A DNA stretch of 64,000 bases from Furcasterigmium furcatum (Eukaryota; Ascomycota; Sordariomycetes; Glomerellales; Plectosphaerellaceae): contig BCIA01000004.1 of NCBI GenBank assembly GCA_001599815.1, forward strand, positions 1,242,862 to 1,306,861, given 5' to 3'. Made by a program: the position numbers and the translations under genes. Positions within the stretch are counted from its first letter, which is position 1, and the number at the start of each line of letters is the position of its first letter. The notes under the pieces are model-generated. The model was not told where the DNA came from, did no database searches, and was given only the letters and a program-made list of their open reading frames with translations. This document shows positions 55,576-64,000 of the stretch, piece after piece.

Positions 55576-57638
55576 TCAAGGCTGGCAATACAGAGGCTCC
55601 AGCTGAAAGAGGGACATGTCGTCTTCGAGATTCAAGTCCAAGTCACTTCCAACAGGGAAACCCTCGAATAACTCGGACGCATCTGTCGTGGTCGTCGCCC
55701 CTTCCGACTGGTGGGCATCTACCACGATCGTCGCGGAGCGGTGCAGTTCTGTGATGACCATGCCCAGGGCCTTGTATGCCGGCGTCTCCGTAATCGCGAT
55801 GAGTTTTGAGAAGAGCTCGGTGGATATGCTCGCGGCCTCGTAGTCGGACAGCATCGACAGCTGACCTGGCGAGGAGACGACGTCGGCGAGAAGGATGATG
55901 AGGGCGGAAAAGTGCGCACAGCTGCACTGCCTGTGAGGAATGAGCTGGTGCGCCTGGATTATTGATCGGTCCATGTGAACTCACCACGCGAGAGCCTCAG
56001 TCGGCGGGGTAACCTGGAACAGATGGATCGTGCCTCTCGCAACGTCAGCGCAGTGGTCCCACCCCTGGCGGAGGGGAGGAGTCTGGTTCTGCATGCACAA
56101 GACCACCCGCGGGCCATGCATCGCTGCGGCAAAGTCGTGGACCGCCGCGCGGGCGAGCGACCCGACGCTGCGGATCCACTCTGCCTGCGTGCTGTAAATG
56201 CCGTGGGTCGCGATCAGGCAGAGCATGTAGACGTGATACAGATTTGTCATGTGGGCGAGGTCAATGTCGCTGACGGAGCTCGAGACGGCCTCCAGCTGGA
56301 GCTGTGGCGGGATCAGAGCGTACCACTCCACGAGTGACGAGTGTAGGTCTGCGACGCGGCGGTGACGTTCCGAGGCGGGTATTTTTCTCGATTGGCCCGA
56401 GTACAGGAGCTGATATACTTCGCCTTCGATCTTGGCGAGGCTGATGCGCGTGCGGAGGATGTCGATCTCGGCGCTCTCGTCTGTTGTGCGGATCATCTCC
56501 TCGCCGCTGGTTCTCGGCAGCGGGACGTCAAGATCGGCGTCTCCGGGCAAGGCGGCCGGCGTCTTTGCGCGCAGGGCGACATCTTGATCGATGATGTACA
56601 GCACCCAGAAGACCTGCGACCTCTGCTGGATCTCGTCGGCGGTGAAGAAGTCGGGCGTGTTGTGGCAGTGAAGCTGCAGTCGGCGGCACAGCGCTGAGGC
56701 CATGCCCATTAGGATGATAGCGGGGCAGGCATCACTCGTCCGGAAATACAGGATGACAAGTGCGGTGACGACCCGGATGCTGGTGAGGTCATCGCCTCGA
56801 GCCATGAGCTCGGGCAGAATGCCCTGGGCATTGCGGATGCAGTAGTCAGACAAGTAACCCGTTCGGGGGAGGATGGGGTTAGCTCTTTCACCGGGGTACC
56901 TCGACTGAAGTCCCAGGGCGATGACAACGAGGATTGAGCCCCAGGTTGGCCGGTCCCGGGCTGAGCCGCCATACCATGCGGTGACTGATCGCATGAAGCT
57001 GTTCCGACTGAACAGCGGCAGGACATGGTTGCAAGTGTCAAAGTACAGATCGATGATGGGCATGATGTCCTGAGAAGGCTTAGTGAACCTGTCTACTGCG
57101 GGACCTGAGCGGATGCTTCCATCCGAGACTGACCTCTTGGGGCGGCAGGTATTGGGTCTCATCGGCCGGGCCAGAATAAAGACTTGGGCTCAGCGGATTG
57201 AACCTCCAACTCGACTGTTTTGGGTGCTCTTCCTGGGCATCGGCACCGGCTTCGTCTTTCCGGCGATCAAACAACTCATCGAGCTTGCTTTCTACCTTGT
57301 CGAGGCGGGAGCTCACGGCACTCACGTGTCTGAGCCGAGTACACTGCAGCGTCAGTCGCGAAAACGGAGCCGCGATGAAGGGGCTGGTGGTCGCGCATAC
57401 TCTTGCACTTCGACCCGGCGCCTGGCCGATACCCCTGTAGGCCTCGGCGGCTTGGCCTTGCTACGGACAATACTCGTGTGGCATTTTGCACGGTAGAGGA
57501 GGCAGTTGGAGCACGCCGGCTGCACGTAGTCGCACTTGATCTTCTTGGTGAAGCAGAGGTCGCACGCTGTCCATTCCGTGTGAGCATGGGCAATAAGGGG
57601 TAATGCGAGAGACTCAGCTCACCTTTCTGACGCATCAT
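55576..57638 (-). CDS. Zn(II)2Cys6 fungal-specific transcription factor
   Basis: Exons (transcript order) 57638-57623, 57566-57409, 57343-57134, 57069-55985, 55930-55576 give 607 residues. The 16-nt first exon encodes MMRQK and splices to CDLCFTKKIKCDYVQPACSN, giving the six-cysteine cluster C-x2-C-x6-C-x6-C-x2-C-x6-C. A short coiled coil follows (RLRHVSAVSSRLDKVESKLD), then the fungal_trans domain (IDLYFDTCNHVLPLFSRNSF, LGLQSRYPGE, GMASALCRRLQLH, FWVLYIIDQDVALRAKTPAA). It is nuclear and binds CGG-type half-sites by family rule. The third junction could use an AAG acceptor nine bases earlier, adding three residues. It is head to head with the MDR gene and tail to tail with the ABC transporter, both plausible targets. 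Confidence 0.86.
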
Positions 57639-57970
57639 GACGAACGGAATGCGGTGGTGAAGTCTGAGGACCTCAGAGGCACGTCTCAGATCACGGAATG
57701 TGAATGCTGTGGTAGTAAGGTCCTAAAGCCGGCTGACAAATCTCCGGGCTCACCATCTTAAGTCCGCCCCCTTTTCTCACCTTGCAGCTGGTGACAGCTG
57801 CATGTCCACGGACAACGTCCACGGACAGTTCACGACTCCACGGCATAAGGTCTCCCGGGGGGGGCCCCCAGACACTAATATACGTATAAAACCACTTCTC
57901 TTCTCATCATGATGCCTCCCAATTTGACACCTGTTTTTTCTCCCGCCGACTACATCGACACGTCTTCACC
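57639..57970. promoter_or_regulatory. Divergent promoter, Zn2Cys6 regulator / MDR gene
   Basis: 332 bp. GTATAAAAC at 57884-57892 is a good TATA box 80 bp before the MDR start at 57971. No ATGTGGGAC copy is present. Confidence 0.5.
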
Positions 57971-59153
57971 ATGACTTTTTGCAACGCCATCATCACCAGC
58001 GAGGGCAACACAGCCCGCATCGCCAGCATCACCGTTCCCGAGCCCCAGGATGGCTGGCTCCTCGTCAGAGTCAAGGCCGTTGCCATAAATCCAACTGACT
58101 GGTGGCACGTTGCTGTCGAAGGGTGTGCCCCGCCCGGATCCCGCGTCGGCTGTGATTTCTCGGGCATTGTCGAGAAGGTCGGGGCCGGCGATGTGGCCGG
58201 CTTCTCTGTTGGTGACCCTGTGGCAGGGTTCACGCATGGCTGGTATGCATCTCCTTCCATCCTCTTCCATGCTTAATGTCTAATCCTGATTCTAGCCACT
58301 TTACTCGTCCCGAACTCGGCTCGTTCGGGGAGTACCTCCTCGCCAAAGCAGCGGTCCAGATCAAGATCCCACCGAACCTGTCCTTTGAGCAAGCTGCCTC
58401 CCTGGGTGTTTCCATCGTGACGGTGGTGAGTAGCCCTTGCTTCATATCTATCGAGGAGCATCATCACTGACTCCCTTGAACATCCAGAGTCAAGGTCTCT
58501 ACAAGACACTCCAACTCCCGCTGCCCAACGCACCCACCGCGTCGCCGTTTCCCATCCTCATTCATGGCGGCAGCACAGCCACGGGCATGTGGGGGATCCA
58601 ACTCGCCAAAGCATCAGGCCTCACCGTCTACGCAACGGCCTCGCCGCACAACTTCGACGCCCTGCGCCGGCTCGGGGCCGACCACGTCTTCGACTACCGC
58701 TCGCCGGACTGCGGCCCCGCCATCCGCACCCATACCGGCGGCAAGCTCCTCCACGCCTGGGACTGCGCGGGAGGTAACGGCGACGTCATTTGCGCGCAGG
58801 CCCTCAGCGCGGACGTGCCGGGCAAGTACGCGAGCATCACGCGCCCCGATGCGGACGTCGTGCGCAGGACGAACCCGCTCGTCGATGGGCCGTACACCAC
58901 CCTGGGGTATGACTGCTTCTCCGAGCCGTACGTGGCATTCGGAAGGGAGCACAATCCCGGCCCGGACGAATTGGAGTTCTCTAGGATGTTCTGGGGCATC
59001 GCGAGGGAGCTTCTCGCCGCGGGAACTGTGCAGCCGATCCGCATTGAGGTGAACAGGGGAGCGTCCGGACTTGAGGGAGCGCTGCTGGGGTTGCGCGAGC
59101 TGCAGGAGGGCAAAGTCAGTGGCAGGAAGCTTGTATACTCGATGGAGGTGTGA
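57971..59153 (+). CDS. MDR-superfamily enoyl reductase / zinc-type dehydrogenase-like protein
   Basis: Exons 57971-58242, 58296-58425 and 58488-59153 give 355 residues. It belongs to the same trans-enoyl-reductase/ToxD-like group as the gene at 1279-2343: AVAINPTDWWHVAVEG, GCDFSGIVEKVGAG, HGGSTATGMWGIQLAKASG, ATASPHNFDALRRLGADHVF and GKVSGRKLVYSMEV match it block by block, but this copy has two introns and the other none, so the duplication is old or the genes arrived separately. NADPH-dependent reduction of an activated double bond is the family reaction. It shares a promoter with the Zn2Cys6 regulator. Substrate unknown. Confidence 0.87.
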
Positions 59154-59569
59154 AGTGAACAGGCAGATGCGATTGGAGAACACGAGCTTCAACCCGCGCA
59201 CGCTTGGGATCGAGCAACTGGGCACTCGCAGTCGCCGCTATGCTCGACGGTTCAACACACAAGCGAGACCTGATCAGGACAGAGGGAACAACTTCAGCAC
59301 ATGATATGACAGTACCGCGAGATGATCGTATTCATGAGGGGTGTTGAGAGACTAAGCTACGTCCCCGCTTGGCTGGCTCCCGTTAACTTGAGTGCTTCCC
59401 CAGAACCCGCACTCGGCAGTGTCTTGTTGCGTCCTTCGTGCCTCGCAAAATAACGGGTGTAGGCCCAGCTGCGATGGCCCGCCAGTGTCAGCTTCCTCTA
59501 GTCGATCAAGTTTTCAGAGCAAAGGGCTACGTACCGTGACCTACGCCAAGATGGTCTAGCCATCACATC
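59154..59569. other. Convergent intergenic region
   Basis: About 415 bp with no recognisable features, between the MDR gene and the small secreted-protein gene. Confidence 0.4.
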
Positions 59570-59779
59570 TTAGCAGTCGCGGCTGCAGTAGTAGGCCCAG
59601 GGGCTGTTGCAGCACCACCTGCCATTGTTGCACCAGCAGTCAGCGGCGGCCTCGAGGGCCTCGGCAGCGCGAGCGGTGAGCTTGACGTCGGACAGGCCGA
59701 CACTGTGCTCGTTGCTGGGGGCGGCGACGGCGAAGGAAAGGGCCGAGAGGACGGCGAGGGCGGTGGTGGTGAACTTCAT
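59570..59779 (-). CDS. Small secreted cysteine-rich protein
   Basis: Single exon, 69 residues. A signal peptide (MKFTTTALAVLSALSFAVAA) is followed by a short spacer that ends near KLTARAAEA and may be a propeptide, then a compact C-terminal block with six cysteines (CWCNNGRWCCNSPWAYYCSR followed by DC) in 23 residues, including four Trp/Tyr pairs. This suggests three disulfides in a tiny mature peptide. A strong TATA box (TATATAAAG) lies about 105 bp upstream. I do not recognise the family; such proteins include effectors and antimicrobial peptides, and no activity is claimed. It is isolated between long gene-poor stretches. Confidence 0.75.
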   Translation of the reverse strand: MKFTTTALAVLSALSFAVAAPSNEHSVGLSDVKLTARAAEALEAAADCWCNNGRWCCNSPWAYYCSRDC

Positions 59780-59881
59780 TTTGATTGTGGTATGGGGATT
59801 GGCTGAGATTGATAATTGATGAGAATGATCGTAGTGCTGAGGATGTTGTGTATGAGTCTAGCGGAGGGGAATCTCTTCGGG

Positions 59882-59890
59882 CTTTATATA
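59882..59890 (-). promoter_or_regulatory. TATA box of the small secreted-protein gene
   Basis: TATATAAAG on the minus strand, about 105 bp upstream of the ATG at 59779. Confidence 0.55.
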
Positions 59891-60541
59891 CTTGGTGTCG
59901 TCTATGCACAGAATGGTACTCATCCACAGCCCATATCAACCTTCCGAACTTGGCAGGCCGTGATGCTGCGCATTTGCGGCGCTGTATCGTCTCAAAAGCT
60001 ATCGATTCTGCACATGTGCGGCGCTGTGTGGTTTCAACACCATCCATAACCAGGCTGTTACATCCCCACCTTCCTAAGGTGGCACCAACCGTCATTGCTG
60101 TGGCTTTCCGTCACTCAATCACCTGTTGAGCCCTTCGACGCACCCGGGGTCGGGGTGGGTGGGTGTCGCGTCTCGGTCGTGGTGTATCCGACCACCTTCC
60201 CCTTTTCACTTTGTTGCCTACTCCACCCGCTTCTCATGTGGTCAGCCGACATGAGAGAATCAAGGCTAGATGGATGTTGTCATCCCTACCGAGTGCCTCT
60301 TCTCGGCTTTGTGTCCCTTGGGCAGCTAAGTTAGTCTATCAAGAAATTTGTGGTTCCGCCACGCATGTCAGCAAGATTCCTGACCAAATTTACTGAGCGA
60401 ATCAACTCTTGTACATAAAGCTCAACTGGTTAGGATCAGGCTGTAACTGAAAGCATGGATATTCTCGGGATCCTCCAGAGCAGTCAACCTAGCTGGCCGC
60501 CATGGACCATGGTCAGAGCGCCTTATCTTTCAGGCGGCGCC

Positions 60542-60586
60542 GTGCCTCTTACTGTGCCTCCTGCTGTGCCTCTCGCTGTGCCTCTA
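60542..60586 (+). repeat. 12-bp tandem repeat
   Basis: Nearly four copies of GTGCCTCNNNCT in a row (60542, 60554, 60566, 60578). It is not inside a recognised gene. Confidence 0.65.
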
Positions 60587-61551
60587 ACGCGCACCGGTGG
60601 CCGTTGGTAGTCGGAGGCTTTTATATCAAAGGGGCAATTTGCGCTGCGCCAAGGCCCACATTAACCTCCGTCACAACCACTCAATGACCTTTCCGACCCC
60701 TGGAGGCCTTGACGATGAAGATCACCTCCTCACCTCCCTTGGTAACGTAACATTCGCAAGTATACCTTCCTAAATAGCACCGCATACCTCGTATCACGTA
60801 TCACGGGCTGTTTTCTAGACACGATCAAGGTGCGAGTTTGGGGGAGGGGGGCCGCTGTTAGGACACGCTTGGTCGGTTGGTCCGAACTGGTTGATGCATG
60901 GGAGTTACCAGAAGGAGAATGAGATTCCTACCCACCATCAAGACAGCTTTCTGATGACAGCTTTCCGGTTAGTTGGTCGGGTCAGCTGTTTACACTTGAA
61001 GCGTTTGGTCAGAAGGCGGTGCAATAAACCGGGGGAAGAGAAACTCGATGCCGTACCTGGCCAAGATGACAGGGATGGGGGAGAGATAACGCCCGACGAA
61101 ATAAACAGCCCTTCGAGCTTGATGAAGAGGAATATCTTCTGAGCGGCTGAAATAGTTTCAAGAAAGTCGTCAGACAGCTATGAGCAGTGGAGATAACATC
61201 CGGCAATCCTCCATTGGTTTCTCGCCAGCCTGAGACGCACACCTTTACTGTAGATGGATTATAAATTCCCAGGTAGGTTTGCTTATCTTCCTCAGTTACC
61301 GCAGAACCCGAGCTTCCCTAGAACATACGAGGGGTTACCTGGGGCACCCTCAGTGGGACAATACTCACTGCGGAAATTGAAGCCTCAATTCACCATGATG
61401 GTATGTGGCCAACATGAATGGTAACAACACGCCACTTGAACACTAGTTGCCCGATACGATTTCGATTTCTTCAACGCCTGTTGCTGATAAAAAGGACAGC
61501 CCAAGTTCACTCACAGCGCACCCGTCCGAATATCCGCCCTAGAAACCGAGT

Positions 61552-61765
61552 CTAGCACAGGATATGCCTCCAACAGGCCACCCCGCCCACCTCATCCGAC
61601 TCGTAACACTCGAGCTCGTCGCCCAGCTCAAAGCTTTTGCCCTGATACGTGACGGTGCCCTTGAGGTGCTTGTCGATTGAATCCTTCTTTCCACCGCGAA
61701 TTGGACGCTGCGCCCACGGCGATGAAGTCAGGACCACCCCGTGCGGTCCGTCTGCTGGGTCTACC
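61552..61765 (-). pseudogene. Coding-like tail in another frame, just after the small membrane gene
   Basis: Directly after the stop of the gene ending at 61766, the next frame reads KVDPADGPHGVVLTSSPWAQ and then a well-formed acidic/basic tail (KDSIDKHLKGTVTYQGKSFE, LGDELECYESDEVGGVACWR) to a stop at 61552. It has no ATG of its own in a sensible place. It is probably the original C-terminus cut off by a one-base shift, or an alternative product. Confidence 0.4.
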
Positions 61766-62102
61766 TTACTTCCTCCTCTCCGCAATCGCGCAGCACTTGA
61801 GCACCAACATGAGGAAGCAGATGACACCCCACCCGAGTAATCCCTTGTCGTACGTCGTCATCCCCCTCCAGCCGAGTCTTTGGTAGTCGGCGTAGGCCAG
61901 GTATGCTCTCCAGAGACCAGAGAAGCAGAACAGAAAGTGAATGACGTCTGTGGGTACACCGGGTGTGTTGATGTCTACGGCTGTGAAAGTATTAGAACGC
62001 GGCGGTCTTGTTGAGCTGTGTTGGGGGTCGCGGAAGCAGCGACGCGACGAAGTGGCACGTACCACCCTTTGACGGCCCGACTGGGCGCTTCTCGGTGTCC
62101 AT
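61766..62102 (-). CDS. Small membrane protein of unknown function
   Basis: Exons (transcript order) 62102-62063 and 61980-61766 give 84 residues: MDTEKRPVGPSKG joined to AVDINTPGVPTDVIHFLFCF. Two hydrophobic segments (VIHFLFCFSGLWRAYLAYAD and LLGWGVICFLMLVLKCCAIA) suggest a two-pass membrane protein with a basic end, ERRK. The intron is 82 nt with a clean GTACGT donor and CACAG acceptor. The family is not recognised. A coding-like frame follows right after the stop (see 61552-61765), so the protein may once have been about 155 residues. Confidence 0.55.
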
Positions 62103-62624
62103 TGTCAGGTACCTTAATGGAGTGGACGGTGATTAGATATGATGAGGCGACGCCAAAGTCTTACAAAATTGTAAAATGCGCCGTGGTTGTGGATTCTTGG
62201 ACGATTGAAGATGATCAAGGTCTGGCATGTTGGACTGTTGGATGAGCAAGGGTTTGGTGGTGGACTTTAGGATGCCCGGCAGATGGCGACAGCTGGTCGA
62301 CCATGCCCCTTTTCCTCAACGGCACGGGAGTATGAATTGAGAAAGCAAGTCTGGATTCTGACTACTTTCCTTTGCACCAGCGAACTTGGACGCAACATGA
62401 ATTTGGCCACTCCACCACCTAGGCAACCACAAGGGGGCTATCGAGGACGATCTGTCTGTTCCGTCGCACTGCCCCTCACTCAGCCATGAAGCCCCATTTG
62501 TTCTCGCGGGGTGTCCCCAGGCAGCGACAGGACAGTTCTCCCTACAACGGGTATAAAGTCACCCGCAGTCATCGAAGGGAAACACCGAAATCCTCAAGCT
62601 GATCTCCCAAACCCACTATTCACC
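62103..62624. promoter_or_regulatory. Divergent promoter region
   Basis: 522 bp between the small membrane protein and macro-domain-like genes. A GGGTATAAAGTC element at about 62550 could be the TATA box of the plus-strand gene (ATG at 62625). Confidence 0.45.
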
Positions 62625-63341
62625 ATGGCTGCGCACTTCCCCCAAATCCACCTCCTCTGCATGATGGACGAGTTCGTCGACGCCTTTGAAGAGGCTCGCG
62701 AGACGCACAAGCTCCCGTCATCAATCCCCATCCAGATGCACAACTCGTCCCTCTCCCAGGTTCCCGCCTCGGTGCAGTTCGACACCATCGTCTCGCCGGC
62801 CAACTCCTACGGCCTCCTCGACGGCGCCTTCGACGACGCTATCTCGGGCGCATTCTCCCCGCGGGACGACTACATGGCGCTCACCCGCGCCGCCCAGGCC
62901 CGCCTCTACCAGCTGTACCGCGGCTTCGCGCCCCCCGGCACCTGCACCCTGGTCCGCATCCCGGACGGCTTCGCGCCCCGCTCCCGCAACGTCTGGGGCA
63001 CGCGCTTCGTCGCCCTCTGCCCGACCATGCGCAGGCCCGACATGGTGAACTGGGACCACGAGATCGTGTACGAGTGCGTGTGGAGCCTGCTCTGCGCCGT
63101 CGACAACCACAACCGCGAGGTGCGCGTCGGCGCCGCCGAGGGGGAGGAGATTCGGAGCCTGATGATGACCCCGCTCGCGACGGGATGTGGACGGGTCTCC
63201 GCCGAGAAGTGGGCGGCGCAGGCGGTCCTGGCGATGAAGCATTTCGCCGAGGCCTCGGAGGACCCGGAGAAATGGAGTAGGCTGGACTGGTCGAACCTGG
63301 GCAAGGCGTGTGAGGAGGTGCGGCTCACCTGGGGGAAGTAA
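62625..63341 (+). CDS. Macro-domain-like protein
   Basis: Single exon, 238 residues, from the ATG at 62625 (MAAHFPQIHLLCMMDEFVDA). The segment FDTIVSPANSYGLLDGAFDD matches the ADP-ribose-binding signature of macro domains (V-x-(P)AN-S-x-G-x-(M/L)-x-GG-F-D type, with DG where GG is common). VWGTRFVALCPTMRRPD and MTPLATGCGRVSAEKWAAQA resemble the later strand and the second phosphate-binding loop (A-T-G-x-G). Macro domains bind or hydrolyse ADP-ribose or its 1''-phosphate. No other domain is attached, and it is probably cytosolic or nuclear. The call rests on motif recognition only. Confidence 0.65.
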   Translation: MAAHFPQIHLLCMMDEFVDAFEEARETHKLPSSIPIQMHNSSLSQVPASVQFDTIVSPANSYGLLDGAFDDAISGAFSPRDDYMALTRAAQARLYQLYRGFAPPGTCTLVRIPDGFAPRSRNVWGTRFVALCPTMRRPDMVNWDHEIVYECVWSLLCAVDNHNREVRVGAAEGEEIRSLMMTPLATGCGRVSAEKWAAQAVLAMKHFAEASEDPEKWSRLDWSNLGKACEEVRLTWGK

Positions 63342-63569
63342 GGAGATGTGGTGAGGTAGAGACTAATGCCACGAGTCGCATCTACTCTCGATACGTTGCG
63401 TTCAATGGCCTTTCTTACCGCGAGACCAAGAATATTCCCGACATCCTCTGGCGCTCCGACACGTCGTTTTTTGCGCACGGAGACATTGGCCCACGGAACA
63501 TCATAACGTCCCACACCCACAACCGGGCCACCCCCCCGAGTGGGCCACCTTTTACACCTAAAATAGCGA

Positions 63570-64000
63570 TTTTAGCCCCCCTTTATCTTACTAACCAAAA
63601 GAGGAAATATTACGTAATAAATATATAGTATAAACTATAGTAAGACTATAAGATATATAATCGTAAAAAAATTCTATATCTAATAGAAGCCTAGAAATAA
63701 CCTCTTAAAGTATAGAATTTTAGTTTCTATAGGAATCCCTTATAAAATAAAAATTTAGAAAAATAACTATATCTTTATAAGTAATATAGATAGAGTTTAG
63801 AAAATTTCTATTTTTATACTTTATTATATAAAGAATATAGAAATATAAGTTAATAGTTAAAGAATTCTTTATATATAGCATAATACTAATTTAAAGATTT
63901 CCCTAAGAAAATTTTATATAGAGAATTTTTATACTTAGTATATCTTAGTATATAAATTTTTTTATAAAATTTTAGCTCTATATACTAATTACTTATAATA
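63570..64000. other. AT-rich block, probably RIP-degraded or isochore DNA
   Basis: From about 63570 to the window end, base composition drops abruptly to roughly one G or C in five bases or fewer, with very many TA steps and no ORF. The flank is ordinary GC-balanced gene DNA. Such borders are typical of repeat-induced point mutation of a transposon or of an AT isochore in Pezizomycotina. No element could be identified. Confidence 0.65.

Larger units (their letters stand above)
59891..61765. other. Gene-poor region
   Basis: About 1.9 kb without a credible complete gene, apart from the frameshifted tail of the next gene at its right end (61552-61765) and a short tandem repeat at 60542-60586. 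Short ORFs on both strands lack features. Confidence 0.45.

Noticed and set aside
63508..63516. GTCCCACAC near the AT-rich border
   Set aside because: Single G-variant copy, not paired and not in a promoter.
1..64000. tRNA, rRNA, CRISPR array or intact transposon
   Set aside because: None seen by eye; CRISPR is not expected in a fungal nuclear genome, and no tRNA cloverleaf or transposase frame was recognised.

Overview
The window is nuclear DNA of a filamentous ascomycete (Pezizomycotina, probably a Sordariomycete; the lineage is inferred). The signs are many short GT-AG introns of about 50-80 nt with CTNAC-like branch points, dense genes on both strands, and typical fungal families: HET, fungal_trans regulators, DUF3425, RTA1, sugar-porter MFS, tannase. 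A sharp switch to very AT-rich DNA at the right end looks like a RIP-degraded or isochore block.

Layout. 0-8.5 kb: 3' end of a DUF3425 regulator, an enoyl-reductase-like MDR enzyme, a Baeyer-Villiger-type monooxygenase divergent from a sugar-porter MFS gene, and a secreted protein. 9.8-33 kb: a coherent catabolic cluster of eleven genes, namely a salicylate-hydroxylase-type FAD monooxygenase, a Dal5/TNA1-type MFS transporter, a type-B carboxylesterase, a C2H2 plus fungal_trans regulator, a homogentisate-dioxygenase-family enzyme with a long C-terminal extension, a PcaB-like fumarase-superfamily lyase, a class I (SCOT) and a class III (SUGCT-like) CoA-transferase, a mitochondrial oxodicarboxylate carrier, a thiolase and a maleylacetate-reductase-like Fe-ADH. 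33-41.4 kb: HET protein, HSL-type esterase, SDR, tannase/feruloyl esterase. 42-50 kb: RTA1 membrane protein, kelch membrane protein, mannitol 2-dehydrogenase, one decayed gene. 50.9-59.2 kb: full-length ABCB transporter, Zn2Cys6 regulator and a second MDR enzyme. 59.5-64 kb: a tiny cysteine-rich secreted protein, a small membrane protein with a broken continuation, a macro-domain-like protein, and the AT-rich tail.

Main discovery. A 9-bp motif, RTGTGGGAY (mostly ATGTGGGAC), occurs as a pair in each of the seven promoter regions that serve the eleven cluster genes between 9.8 and 31.5 kb. By eye the ATGTGGGAC/T form is found nowhere else in the window. This marks one regulon, plausibly controlled by the C2H2 protein encoded inside it. 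Four of its enzymes have mitochondrial-type presequences and the cluster has its own oxodicarboxylate carrier. The working model is cytosolic hydroxylation and ring opening of an aromatic acid, reduction to a 3-oxoadipate-like diacid, import into mitochondria, CoA activation and thiolysis to acetyl-CoA plus succinyl-CoA. The substrate is not determined by the sequence.

All exon boundaries were deduced by hand from splice signals, reading frame and family conservation.
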